Source: Actinomycetes bacterium
Lineage (GTDB): Bacteria; Actinomycetota; Actinomycetes; Mycobacteriales; Mycobacteriaceae
Length of the DNA: 64,000 nt
Direction: 5' to 3'
NCBI GenBank assembly: GCA_023432405.1
Contig: JAEYUQ010000002.1
Location: 46,447-110,446, forward strand
The position numbers and the translations under genes are program-made. The notes beneath the pieces were generated by a model. That model saw only the letters and a list, made by a program, of their open reading frames with translations, did not search any database and was not told the origin of the DNA. Below, in pieces: positions 32,751-41,957 of the stretch (the stretch's first letter is position 1; each line of letters starts with the position of its first letter).

Positions 32751-33854
32751 ATGACCCATCCCCAGATCCTCATTGCACCTGACTCCTTCAAAGGCACAGC
32801 CACTGCTCAGGAGGCTGCACGCTACCTTTCCGAGGGTGTCCGCAGTGTCCTTCCCCAAGCCACAATCGTCATCACACCTATGGCAGACGGAGGAGAAGGC
32901 ACGGCAGCCACCTTTTCGGGGGAGGTTGTTACCCTCCCCGCTGTGGATGCAGTGGGGCGCCTCACAGAGGCTTCGTACCTGTACGACGCCGCTCAATCAA
33001 CTGCCTACATTGACCTTGCAGCCGCCAGTGGTCTTCCCGCTGTGGCGGATGCACTGAATCCTCTTCACGCAGATACCTACGGCACAGGAGTGCTCATCGC
33101 TGATGCTCAGTCGCGCGGAGCCACCAGAGTGGTTCTGGGCATGGGCGGATCTGCCACCACAGATGCTGGAACGGGAATCCTCGTTGCACTTGGGGCGTCG
33201 CCTACAGATCAGGCGGGCTTTGCTCTCCCTCAGGGCGGAGGTTCTCTCAGCCACCTGGACCACATGGAAACAGGCTCACTAAACATTGGGGCTGCAGGTC
33301 TGGAGTGGATTCTTCTCAGCGATGTGACCTCCCCAGCTCTTGGCCCAGAAGGTACTGCCGCTGTATTTGGGCCTCAAAAGGGGGCCACGCCTGAGGACAT
33401 TTCTCTCCTGGAATCAGGGATAAAGAGGGCTTGTGAACTCTGGGAGATAGACGGCACCAAGCCTTACACGGGTGCCGCTGGGGGCGTTGCTTTGGGAATT
33501 ACGTGGTTATCTCGTCTCATCTACGGGGATAGCTCTCACGTTGTCCTGCTGCCGGGCGCTCAAACTCTTGCCCGAATGCACAACATAGACAGCCAGCTGG
33601 CCGAGGCTGATCTCCTCATCACAGGAGAGGGGGCTGTGGACGCGCAATCGTTCACCGGGAAGGTGCTGGGCACTCTCTCCCAGCTAGCAGACCCTCATAA
33701 CGTCCCTATCGCCGTTGCCACAGGGTCGGTCACAGGCGACGTCCCACACGGCGTCACCACCTTTATCCTCTCTAAAGGTTCTGTGAGAGACCAGCTCACT
33801 CGGGCAGGACAGGAGATTGCAGAGCACTATCGGGACGTCCTGGAATCCCAGTAG
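32751..33854 (+). CDS. glxK: Glycerate kinase (GlxK/GckA type I)
   Basis: A 367-residue kinase of the GlxK/GarK family that phosphorylates D-glycerate, usually to 2-phosphoglycerate. Family segments: ILIAPDSFKGTATAQEA at the N-terminus, TPMADGGEGTA, VVLGMGGSATTDAGTGI, GAAGGVALGI and ITGEGAVDAQSFTGKV. The ATG at 32751 is chosen over the TTG at 32721 because it starts immediately before the conserved core and has GGAG upstream. It precedes the DUF4921 gene by 66 bases on the same strand. Confidence 0.92.
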   Translation: MTHPQILIAPDSFKGTATAQEAARYLSEGVRSVLPQATIVITPMADGGEGTAATFSGEVVTLPAVDAVGRLTEASYLYDAAQSTAYIDLAAASGLPAVADALNPLHADTYGTGVLIADAQSRGATRVVLGMGGSATTDAGTGILVALGASPTDQAGFALPQGGGSLSHLDHMETGSLNIGAAGLEWILLSDVTSPALGPEGTAAVFGPQKGATPEDISLLESGIKRACELWEIDGTKPYTGAAGGVALGITWLSRLIYGDSSHVVLLPGAQTLARMHNIDSQLAEADLLITGEGAVDAQSFTGKVLGTLSQLADPHNVPIAVATGSVTGDVPHGVTTFILSKGSVRDQLTRAGQEIAEHYRDVLESQ

Positions 33855-33908
33855 AAAACTCCGTACACGCCACACCTGACAGCAATTCAGGTCTGTTCAC
33901 AGACGGGC

Positions 33909-33914
33909 TACCCT
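33909..33914 (+). promoter_or_regulatory. -10 element for the leaderless DUF4921 gene
   Basis: TACCCT ends 6 bases before ATG 33921; no ribosome-binding site is present. Confidence 0.5.
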
Positions 33915-33920
33915 GAACCT

Positions 33921-35258
33921 ATGACAATGCCGGTTTCTAAAGCCCTTGCCCGCAACCCATTGACCCTTATGGCCAACGGCACTCTCAAGCAAATCAACCC
34001 CTTTTCGGGGACAGAGGTGTGGACTGTTCCCGGACGGGGAAAGAGACCACTCTCTCAGCCGGTACACAATGCCCACGCCCTTGACGACGCCGCTCGAAGC
34101 ACCACCTGTGCTTTTTGTTCAGCCCGTCCTTTAGACACCCCTCCTGAAAAGGCGAGAATGATTCACAGGGATGGTCACTGGGAGATTCTCCGTGGGGTTA
34201 CCCCGGATCATTATGCAGATACCCAGGCAGAGTTTCGCCGGGTACCTAATCTCTTTGAGATTGTGCCCTACGAGTACTGGCGCGAGAACTACTCCTATTA
34301 CGGGGATTCTGAAACTCACCAGCGTATGACGAACTACCTCAATGCTCCTGGAGGACGCGACCACGTTCTCGCTATTGTGCGCACACGTCTCAAGGCAGCA
34401 GGTGAAAATGTCGATACCTGGACTGAGGACGCTCTCCTCGCTTTTGGGGAAAGCTACTTCACCAGTGGCCATGACCTCATCATCGGACGGCGCCATTTCA
34501 CAGATGAGGCCACCGACACCTCTGGATTAGCAGGATCGGGAAGTTTAACTCCTGAAGAGCACCGAGCTTTTATTGCTTTCACCGTGGACACTATGCGTGA
34601 CCTCTATGAGAGAAACCGCTATGTTCGCTATGTTGCTGTCTTCCAGAACTGGCTCAAACCGGCGGGGGCGTCTTTCGACCATCTCCATAAACAGCTTGTG
34701 TCCATTGATGAGCGCGGAGAAACCCTGGAAGAAGAGATTTCCAGACTTCGTGTGAACATGAATATGTATAACGAGTGGGGCACAGATTACGCGCATCACC
34801 ACAATCTGATGATTGCAGCCAATGAGCACGCTGTGGCCTGTGCCGGAGTGGGGCACCGCTACCCCACCATTGAAATCTATTCACGATCTACCTGTTCAGA
34901 GCCGTGGCTCCAGTCCGAGAAAGATATCGCGGGGATGAGCGACATTATCCACGCCATTCATGCCGCTACCGGGAGTGCTGTGCCTACTAATGAGGAGTGG
35001 CACCACCGACCTCCAGGGCTAGATCTCCCAATGCCGTGGCGTGTCAATGTGAAGTTGCGTGTTTCGACTTTGGCCGGTTTCGAGGGTGGCACAAAGATTT
35101 ATGTCAATACCATTGCGCCGGAAGACCTTGTCCTGCAGGTGACCACCGAATTGCGTTCTTTGCGCGCTGCTGGTCGAATTGCGGAGAGTACGCGCATTGG
35201 AGAGGAAATTTACCTGCCGTTGAACTCGCTACGTTACAACCCACTGCTTTCCATGTAG
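33921..35258 (+). CDS. DUF4921 family protein, GalT-like HIT-superfamily fold
   Basis: A 445-residue protein related to galactose-1-phosphate uridylyltransferases. It has a Cys63-x-x-Cys66 pair (CAFC), the GalT-like region IVPYEYWREN, and His254-x-His256-x-Gln258 (FDHLHKQ), which matches the HxHxQ nucleotidyl-transfer motif. The C-terminal half has a further His cluster (DYAHHHNLM; EEWHHRPPG). A nucleotidyl- or phospho-transfer reaction on a sugar phosphate is likely; the substrate is unknown. Its position directly before glycogen phosphorylase suggests a link to glucose-1-phosphate. Confidence 0.75.
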   Translation: MTMPVSKALARNPLTLMANGTLKQINPFSGTEVWTVPGRGKRPLSQPVHNAHALDDAARSTTCAFCSARPLDTPPEKARMIHRDGHWEILRGVTPDHYADTQAEFRRVPNLFEIVPYEYWRENYSYYGDSETHQRMTNYLNAPGGRDHVLAIVRTRLKAAGENVDTWTEDALLAFGESYFTSGHDLIIGRRHFTDEATDTSGLAGSGSLTPEEHRAFIAFTVDTMRDLYERNRYVRYVAVFQNWLKPAGASFDHLHKQLVSIDERGETLEEEISRLRVNMNMYNEWGTDYAHHHNLMIAANEHAVACAGVGHRYPTIEIYSRSTCSEPWLQSEKDIAGMSDIIHAIHAATGSAVPTNEEWHHRPPGLDLPMPWRVNVKLRVSTLAGFEGGTKIYVNTIAPEDLVLQVTTELRSLRAAGRIAESTRIGEEIYLPLNSLRYNPLLSM

Positions 35259-35328
35259 CGTCTGAGGATGACACATCGTCGCCACGAAGATTGTCCGTTG
35301 AACTATATCGTCAAGGAGTATGACCTTT

Positions 35329-37716
35329 ATGTCTGATTTTCAGCCGCTCACTCACACACTGGGCGCCCACGTTCGCGCCGCGGCCGGAATGACTCCCGCT
35401 CACGCCACGCCTCGCAAATTCTGGTTTGGACTTGCCCATGCAACGATGGAACGCATTGCTGAGAATTGGGAAGCCACCCAACAGGCTTATGCGGCAACTC
35501 GTCAGGAGCACTACTTTTCAGCGGAGTTCCTCATGGGGCGAGCTCTTCTCAACAATCTGACAAACTTAGGGCTTCTTGAGGATGCCCAGGCAGCCACACA
35601 GAAGAACGGAAAAGAGCTCTCCGACATTCTCGAAGCAGAAAATGATGCAGCTCTCGGTAATGGTGGTCTGGGACGTTTAGCTGCTTGTTTCCTGGACTCT
35701 GCAGTGACTCAGAATTATCCCGTCACCGGCTATGGCATTTTCTACCGCTACGGACTGTTCCGGCAAATCTTCGATAACGGCTTCCAGACAGAGCAGCCTG
35801 ATGCCTGGAAAGAAGACGGCCACCCCTTTAACCTTCGGCGTTTCCATCAACAGCAAATTGTCCGTTTTGACGATATGACCGTGAGAGCCGTTCCCTACGA
35901 TATGCCGATTACAGGCTATGGAACGAAGAATGTGGGAACTCTGCGTCTGTGGAAAGCAGAGCCGATGGAGGAGTTTGACTACGAGGCCTTTAACTCTCAG
36001 CGCTTCACAGATGCGATAGTTAACCGTGAACGGGTCATGGATCTATGCCGCGTACTGTATCCCAATGACACCACCTTTGAGGGCAAGAAGCTGCGTGTAC
36101 GCCAGCAGTACTTCTTTACCTCGGCGTCACTTCAGTCCATGATTGAGAATTATCGCGCACACCACGGCGATGATCTTCATGACTTTGCCAGGTATAACGC
36201 CATACAGCTCAATGACACCCACCCTGTACTTGCTATTCCCGAGCTCATGCGTCTGCTTTTGGATGAGCACTCTATGGGATGGGACGAAGCCTGGAGTATT
36301 GTCACTGCAACCTTCGCCTACACCAACCACACGGTTCTTCAAGAAGCCCTTGAAACCTGGGAAACCTCCATCTTCCAACAGCTCTTCGGCAGGGTGTGGG
36401 AGATCATCGTGGAAATTGATCGTCGATTCCGTGAAGAGATGGCATCCAAAGGAGTTGCCCAAGACAAAATTGATCGGATGGCTCCAGTGCAGGGCAATAG
36501 CGTTCACATGGCGTGGATTGCCTGCTATGCCTCCTACTCCATCAACGGTGTAGCCGCCCTGCATACAGACATCATTAAGCGAGACACGCTGGCAGATTGG
36601 CATTCTCTGTGGCCTGAAAAGTTCAACAACAAAACCAATGGTGTCACACCGCGACGCTGGTTAAAGATGTGTAACCCTCGACTGGCTGATCTGCTCACCG
36701 AACTTTTGGGGTCAGATGCCTGGGTGACGGATGTAACCCTGCTGCAACAACTGCGTCACTTCAGCGAAGATGACGCAGTGATGGAGAAGCTCATTGCCGT
36801 TAAACAGGCAAATAAGCAGGACTTTGCCCAGTGGATTAAAGACAGGCAGAACCTCGATGTCGATCCTGACTCCATTTTCGACACCCAGATTAAACGGCTC
36901 CATGAATACAAACGGCAATTAATGAACGCCATGTACGTCTGGGATCTTTATCTGCGGATCAAGGAGGACGGTCTTACTGATGTACCACCGCGCACCTTTA
37001 TCTTTGGCGCCAAAGCCGCACCTGGCTATCAGCGAGCCAAAGCCATCATCAAGCTCATCAATGAGATTGCCCGCATTATCAATAATGATCCGGCGGTAAA
37101 GGGAATTCTCAGCGTGGTGTTTGTGGAAAACTACAATGTCTCCCCCGCCGAGCGCATTATCCCTGCCACCGATATTTCTGAGCAAATCTCCACTGCTGGC
37201 AAAGAGGCCTCCGGCACCTCCAATATGAAGTTTATGATGAATGGTGCTCTGACCTTGGGAACTATGGACGGCGCCAATGTGGAAATCCTTGATGCCGTGG
37301 GCGCAGATAACGCCTATATCTTTGGTGCCACTGAGGAAGAGCTGCCTTCTCTGCGGGAGTCCTATAATCCACAGCAAGTGGCAGATGAAACCCCTGGTTT
37401 ACGCCGGGTGCTCGAAAGCCTCATCAATGGGCGTTTGGATGACAATGGCACTGGCGTCTTCCGTGATCTCTACGCTTCCTTAATGCACGATGGGGGCTGG
37501 AACACTCCAGACGTGTATTACGTGCTTGGGGACTTTGCCTCGTACAGGGATGCGCGAGATCGCATGGCGCACGACTACATGAACGATCCCCTGGGATGGG
37601 CTCGACGCTGCTGGATTAATATCTGTGAGTCTGGCCGGTTCTCCTCGGATCGCACCATCGCAGATTACGCCCGGGAGGTATGGAAGCTCACCCCCACTCC
37701 CATTGAGGGAGACTAA
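35329..37716 (+). CDS. glgP: Glycogen/maltodextrin phosphorylase
   Basis: A 795-residue GT35 phosphorylase that releases glucose-1-phosphate from alpha-1,4-glucans. Active-site segments are intact: EAENDAALGNGGLGRLAACF, QLNDTHPVLAIPELMR, KTNGVTPRRWL, and the pyridoxal-phosphate lysine in GTSNMKFMMNGALTLG. The ATG at 35329 is chosen over 35320: AAGGAG (35313-35318) is 10 bases before it but only 1 base before the other. With GlgX (53991) it can degrade glycogen fully. Compare the degenerate paralogue at 37832-40336, which converges on it. Confidence 0.95.
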   Translation: MSDFQPLTHTLGAHVRAAAGMTPAHATPRKFWFGLAHATMERIAENWEATQQAYAATRQEHYFSAEFLMGRALLNNLTNLGLLEDAQAATQKNGKELSDILEAENDAALGNGGLGRLAACFLDSAVTQNYPVTGYGIFYRYGLFRQIFDNGFQTEQPDAWKEDGHPFNLRRFHQQQIVRFDDMTVRAVPYDMPITGYGTKNVGTLRLWKAEPMEEFDYEAFNSQRFTDAIVNRERVMDLCRVLYPNDTTFEGKKLRVRQQYFFTSASLQSMIENYRAHHGDDLHDFARYNAIQLNDTHPVLAIPELMRLLLDEHSMGWDEAWSIVTATFAYTNHTVLQEALETWETSIFQQLFGRVWEIIVEIDRRFREEMASKGVAQDKIDRMAPVQGNSVHMAWIACYASYSINGVAALHTDIIKRDTLADWHSLWPEKFNNKTNGVTPRRWLKMCNPRLADLLTELLGSDAWVTDVTLLQQLRHFSEDDAVMEKLIAVKQANKQDFAQWIKDRQNLDVDPDSIFDTQIKRLHEYKRQLMNAMYVWDLYLRIKEDGLTDVPPRTFIFGAKAAPGYQRAKAIIKLINEIARIINNDPAVKGILSVVFVENYNVSPAERIIPATDISEQISTAGKEASGTSNMKFMMNGALTLGTMDGANVEILDAVGADNAYIFGATEEELPSLRESYNPQQVADETPGLRRVLESLINGRLDDNGTGVFRDLYASLMHDGGWNTPDVYYVLGDFASYRDARDRMAHDYMNDPLGWARRCWINICESGRFSSDRTIADYAREVWKLTPTPIEGD

Positions 37717-37717
37717 A

Positions 37718-37828
37718 ACCCTTGACGACGCCGCTCCTGGAGACGCCGCTGGTGTTGCTGAGGTGTGTCCAGCGGCGTCGCTCAGGCAAAGGCTGACAAT
37801 AACCCCAGCGGCGGCGTTGCTCAGGCTG
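37718..37828. repeat. GC-rich repeat cluster between the convergent glgP genes
   Basis: GACGCCGCTGG (37742-37752) and CCAGCGGCGTC (37769-37779) form a perfect 11-bp stem with a 16-base loop, a candidate bidirectional terminator without T runs. Two further related words follow (GCGGCGTCGCTCAGG at about 37772, GCGGCGTTGCTCAGG at about 37814). CCCTTGACGACGCCGCT at 37719-37735 recurs exactly at 34078-34094 and 56242-56258. Confidence 0.55.
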
Positions 37829-37831
37829 CTT

Positions 37832-40336
37832 TTACCAGGCCACTAAGCCCAGCTCCGCATCGCTTGCCAGAAACTCGTGATGGGGCACCACCCGAGCAAC
37901 GTAGGTCAAACGCCCTGGACGATCTGGAACCCACTCGGCTGTGTATGTTCCCTCATCGTTCAAGCTAAGAGGGATAATTTCCCGGTGACCGTACTGATTG
38001 GTCACAATGGCTTGAACGCTGACATCGTCTTCATCCAGATTTGGGGTCTCGGCAATCACCGAAAAACTCATAGGCTCCCCTGCCACCGTGGCTTCAGCAA
38101 CCTGCTGAGTGATACTGATGTCACCAAACACCTGGCTAACGCGGTCTATCCATTCGATGAACCCGCGAGCCGCATTGACATCGTAGGTGGCCAGGAACAT
38201 GGTCACGATGGGTAGGTAGAGCTTCTTTGTGTACTCCCGAACCATGAGAGGCGCTGGAACCGTGGATGCCAAGATATTCATGGAGGCCCGTGCGGTTGCA
38301 ATCCACGCTTCAGGAATCCCCTCTGAGTTGCGCTGATAGAACAGAGGAGACACATCATTGGCCACAATGTCAGCAATCACCTCTCCTAGCTGCGCCTCAC
38401 GGTCTGCTCTGTTATCGCAGTTACGAGGCTCAGGGATAGCCCACCCCACTTTGGCCCACAAGGCTTCCTTCCACCATGAGCTCTCAGGCCCTACTAAGAG
38501 TGCCCCGTTGAGAACAGCACGCATAGCCGGAGCAAAACTGACCCCTTGCCCCTCAGCATCAATGCTCAAGCACACATCGGCGCCAGCAGCAACCTCAGCC
38601 AGAGAGGTGAGATCTCGTCCCGGCAGGTAGACGATGTGACGAGTATCCAGCTCTGCCTGAACATCCCGATGCGGATCCAGCCGTAAGAGTTCTGCCAGTC
38701 GATGCTTGATATCCGTATCTCGGGCAGAGGTAGGACCCACAATCACGAACTGCAGCTTGGCATCTTTAATTAAGGCGTTAAGGCGATCACTACTGCGTAT
38801 AAGGACGGATAGGGCGCGGATAGTGCTATCTTCCAGCACCAGCCCCACAGTGAGGGTGTCAGGATCCAGGACCCGGCGCGTCCATCCCAGAGACGTCTCC
38901 GGAACCCCAGCGCTACGCAGTGTTGCATGAAGCCTGTCCCGTGTGTAATTCACGAGACGACGCCGCGCTTGGATACGCGCCTTCCAGAAAGCGACGTCGT
39001 CAGGCTGAACGTTCTCATTGCCTACCTGCTCCAGGATCGGACGCATGACTGGAGAAGTCCAGGATGGAATGTGAACACCTTCACGCACAGAGGCAATCGG
39101 AACATCTGCGGCATCAAAACCGGGGAACAACCCGCTAAACAGGTTCCTGGCAGCCCAGGTGCTCTCCTCTGTTAAGGCATTGGCGTGCTGAGAGACGCGC
39201 ATTCCCATGTACGTCATGTTGAAGATGGACGGTTCAGACACCGAAGGCTCTGACTCCGCTCCCAGAAGCAGAGAGGATTTCACGCGAAGCCCCTTGAAAA
39301 CCCCGGCCTCTAAGTAGTTTTGAATAGCCCCCATGTCATAACGCTCGATGTCCTGGGGGTTTCTCACCATCGTGGTAAACAGAGTTCCTGAGCGCACCTG
39401 GGCTAACGCTACGTCGAAGTCCAAGCCTTCGGCCATGCGCTCCCGAACTCGCTCAAGGGCAACAAAGGCGGCAGTGGAGTCAGTGACATGAGCCACAGCT
39501 GGACGAGCGGTCTGTTTAATATCGCACCACTCGTTGACCACCTGAACACCAGCGGCCCCCAGTAATACTTCCTGAGCCAAACGCTTGTCTGGCTCAGAGG
39601 GGTTGGCTCGAGCGGTGATTTCTCGTAGCGCGGGAGGATTTTCCTCTGTATTGGTGTCTAAAAGGAGAAGGGGCACCCTCCCCACCATTGTCTGCCAGAC
39701 CCTCACCACAGTTTCGCCCTGCGGCAAACTGATCTGAACTGTAAGAGCACCACCGTTGTCATCAAGAACGGGAGCAACGGAGAGATCAGAGGGATCAATA
39801 TGGCGAACACGCTGCTCACTGAGCCAAGAGCCAGGAAGGTTCTCCTGAACCACCTCTGTGTAGAGCAACCCTACGCCAATCATGGGGACACCGAGATTGG
39901 CCGCTGCTTTGAGATGTTCCCCTGCAAGTATTCCTACTTCTGAAGCCGGAATTCGAATGGAGGGGTCCAGACTGAACTCAAGAGAGAACAACGCAGCTAT
40001 AGGCTCTTGAGCTGCATATTCAAAGTCCTCATCAAGAGTGGCTGCATACCAGCGCACGGAGTTCATGTGGGCGTCTAGATCTTCGAGCTCACGATTAAGA
40101 CGATTGACAAAGTCTTGATCATCAGCCAGAGCAGCAAGCCTCGAGGCCGAGACTCTATTGAGAACCTTGACCGGAGCTCCCCCGGTTGTTTCCCAGAGTT
40201 CAGGATCAATATCTCTCAAAAGCTGACGGGCTCGCGGAACCCATGTCCACCGCAAATTGGCAGCTAGTCGGTTAAGCCCTACTAGGTTGTCGGGGATGGA
40301 CGGCCCAACGATGACACTTCCTGCAGATCTCACCAC
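37832..40336 (-). CDS. GlgP-fold protein lacking phosphorylase catalytic motifs (probable pseudoenzyme)
   Basis: An 834-residue protein that aligns over its full length with the DUF3417-containing alpha-glucan phosphorylases (Rv1328 type; glgP2 beside pyk in C. glutamicum). The fold markers are kept: NLRWTWVPRARQLL, GILAGEHLKAAANLGVP, VGLLYTEV. The catalytic ones are not: the NEGHAAF His region reads TDSTAAF, HTPVPAG reads MVRNPQD, LHGEVSR reads EESTWAA, and the PLP-lysine segment EASGTSGMK reads GVSFAPAMR, with Arg near residue 606 in place of the lysine. The frame is uninterrupted, so it is probably maintained. A glucan-binding or regulatory role is possible. Confidence 0.82.
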   Translation of the reverse strand: MVRSAGSVIVGPSIPDNLVGLNRLAANLRWTWVPRARQLLRDIDPELWETTGGAPVKVLNRVSASRLAALADDQDFVNRLNRELEDLDAHMNSVRWYAATLDEDFEYAAQEPIAALFSLEFSLDPSIRIPASEVGILAGEHLKAAANLGVPMIGVGLLYTEVVQENLPGSWLSEQRVRHIDPSDLSVAPVLDDNGGALTVQISLPQGETVVRVWQTMVGRVPLLLLDTNTEENPPALREITARANPSEPDKRLAQEVLLGAAGVQVVNEWCDIKQTARPAVAHVTDSTAAFVALERVRERMAEGLDFDVALAQVRSGTLFTTMVRNPQDIERYDMGAIQNYLEAGVFKGLRVKSSLLLGAESEPSVSEPSIFNMTYMGMRVSQHANALTEESTWAARNLFSGLFPGFDAADVPIASVREGVHIPSWTSPVMRPILEQVGNENVQPDDVAFWKARIQARRRLVNYTRDRLHATLRSAGVPETSLGWTRRVLDPDTLTVGLVLEDSTIRALSVLIRSSDRLNALIKDAKLQFVIVGPTSARDTDIKHRLAELLRLDPHRDVQAELDTRHIVYLPGRDLTSLAEVAAGADVCLSIDAEGQGVSFAPAMRAVLNGALLVGPESSWWKEALWAKVGWAIPEPRNCDNRADREAQLGEVIADIVANDVSPLFYQRNSEGIPEAWIATARASMNILASTVPAPLMVREYTKKLYLPIVTMFLATYDVNAARGFIEWIDRVSQVFGDISITQQVAEATVAGEPMSFSVIAETPNLDEDDVSVQAIVTNQYGHREIIPLSLNDEGTYTAEWVPDRPGRLTYVARVVPHHEFLASDAELGLVAW

Positions 40337-40418
40337 TTCAATCTAACGTTTGCCTGATAAGGAATCCAGTTCACAGGAATGCTGTGTTCCTGATGTGTCA
40401 GTAGGTACCCCTGTGGTG

Positions 40419-41939
40419 TTAACTCTTTAAGTCAGCACGCTGCCGAGCCGCCACTTGCTCCGATACAGTCTCCGCTGCTTCTTTCACGGCCTGATTATCT
40501 TCAGCTACAAGATCCGGATGTGGCATGACAAGATCCTCGCCCAGACGATGAACATGGATCATGTTCGTATTGCCCTTAATTCCCGGTGGAGTACCGCACA
40601 CCACCACCATCACATCATCTTCATGGAAGCGTGGCACAGATAAAAGCGCGTTGTCTACAATCTGCATCATCGCATCAGTGGTGTGTGCTGGAGGCACCTT
40701 GAATGTCTCCGCACCCCAGGTCAAGGCCAGTTGAGAGCGAACCTCGTCATAGGGAGTAAAACACAGGAGGGGTAAACGAGAACGAAGGCGAGCAACACGC
40801 CGTGCTGTATCTCCAGAAGCAGTAAAAGCCACAATAGCCTTGGCATTCAAATTCTCAGCTATATCACGGGCTGCGTAGCTGACAATCCCTCGACGAGTCC
40901 GAGGAACATGATGCAAAGGCGGAAGCTCCCCTCGAGTTTCGGCTTCCACCACAATGCATGACATGGTGCGCACCACATTGTGCGGGTCAACACCCACAGA
41001 AGTCTCCCCGGAAAGCATGACCGCATCAGCACCATCCAAAACAGCGTTAGCCACATCCGAGGCCTCGGCGCGAGTAGGACGCGATGCTGTAATCATGGAA
41101 TCTAGCATTTGAGTTGCCACAATGACAGGCTTGGCGTTTTCTCGGGCAATTTGAATAGCACGCTTCTGCACCAGCGGGACTGTTTCCAGGGGCACTTCCA
41201 CTCCCAGATCCCCGCGCGCAATCATGATGCCGTCGAATGCCAACACAATGGCTTCCAGAGCTTCGACAGCCTCTGGCTTTTCCAGCTTGGCAATCACTGG
41301 AACAAAGCGACCTTCTTCCTCCATCACTTTGTGAACGAGATCCACATCAGAGGGAGAACGGACAAAGGATAGAGCGATAAAATCGACACCTAAGCGGAGG
41401 GCAAAGCGTAAATCTTTGATGTCTTTGTCAGACAAAGCCGGAACACTGATGTTCATTCCTGGGAGAGACACGCCTTTATGGTCAGAAACCGGGCCTCCCT
41501 CTGTGACGATGCAGACAACATCATTGCCATCCACCTCAAGACATTCCAAACCCACTTTGCCGTCATCAACCAGGAGACGATCCCCCGGACGGGCGTCGTG
41601 AGCTAAACCTTTGTAGGTGGTGGAGACACGATCATGCGTACCTTCAACGTCATCAGTGGTAATACGCACCGTTTCTCCAGTGGCCCACATCTCTTGACCA
41701 TTCTTGAAGGTCCGAAGCCGAATTTTAGGACCTTGGAGATCAGCCAGAATTCCTACAGCTTTCCCTGTTTCATCTGTCGCCTTTCGCACCCAGGCGTAGT
41801 TTTGCTCATGCTCAGCATGAGTGCCGTGGGACATATTCATACGAGCCACGTTCATGCCGTCTTGCACAAGGCGCAAAATTGCGTCTTGGCTAGCTACTGC
41901 CGGCCCTAGGGTACATACGATCTTCGTCCGTCTTTCCAT
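40419..41939 (-). CDS. pyk: Pyruvate kinase
   Basis: A 506-residue glycolytic enzyme converting phosphoenolpyruvate and ADP to pyruvate and ATP. Motifs: RRTKIVCTLGPA at the start, MNMSHGTHAEH, and the catalytic segments IMIARGDLGVEVPLE and SRPTRAEASDVANAVLDG. The C-terminal effector domain is present. The frame extends to 41957, but MERRTKIV at 41939 is the usual N-terminus and lies 7 bases after TAGGGT, predicting a leaderless mRNA within the lgt-pyk gap. lgt-pyk order is conserved in corynebacteria. Confidence 0.96.
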   Translation of the reverse strand: MERRTKIVCTLGPAVASQDAILRLVQDGMNVARMNMSHGTHAEHEQNYAWVRKATDETGKAVGILADLQGPKIRLRTFKNGQEMWATGETVRITTDDVEGTHDRVSTTYKGLAHDARPGDRLLVDDGKVGLECLEVDGNDVVCIVTEGGPVSDHKGVSLPGMNISVPALSDKDIKDLRFALRLGVDFIALSFVRSPSDVDLVHKVMEEEGRFVPVIAKLEKPEAVEALEAIVLAFDGIMIARGDLGVEVPLETVPLVQKRAIQIARENAKPVIVATQMLDSMITASRPTRAEASDVANAVLDGADAVMLSGETSVGVDPHNVVRTMSCIVVEAETRGELPPLHHVPRTRRGIVSYAARDIAENLNAKAIVAFTASGDTARRVARLRSRLPLLCFTPYDEVRSQLALTWGAETFKVPPAHTTDAMMQIVDNALLSVPRFHEDDVMVVVCGTPPGIKGNTNMIHVHRLGEDLVMPHPDLVAEDNQAVKEAAETVSEQVAARQRADLKS

Positions 41940-41946
41940 GGGCACT

Positions 41947-41952
41947 ACCCTA
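41947..41952 (-). promoter_or_regulatory. -10 element for leaderless pyk
   Basis: TAGGGT on the minus strand, 7 bases before ATG 41939. Its upstream region lies in the end of lgt. Confidence 0.5.
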
Positions 41953-41957
41953 ACCAT

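Noticed and set aside
37765..37968. Plus-strand frame with VAQAKADNNPSGGVAQA repeats
   Set aside because: It lies in the repeat cluster and then antisense to the GlgP-fold gene, without a ribosome-binding site or -10 element.
40371..40398. Short hairpin CAGGAA/TTCCTG after pyk as a terminator
   Set aside because: The stem is only 6 bp and lacks a T run, so it is not convincing.
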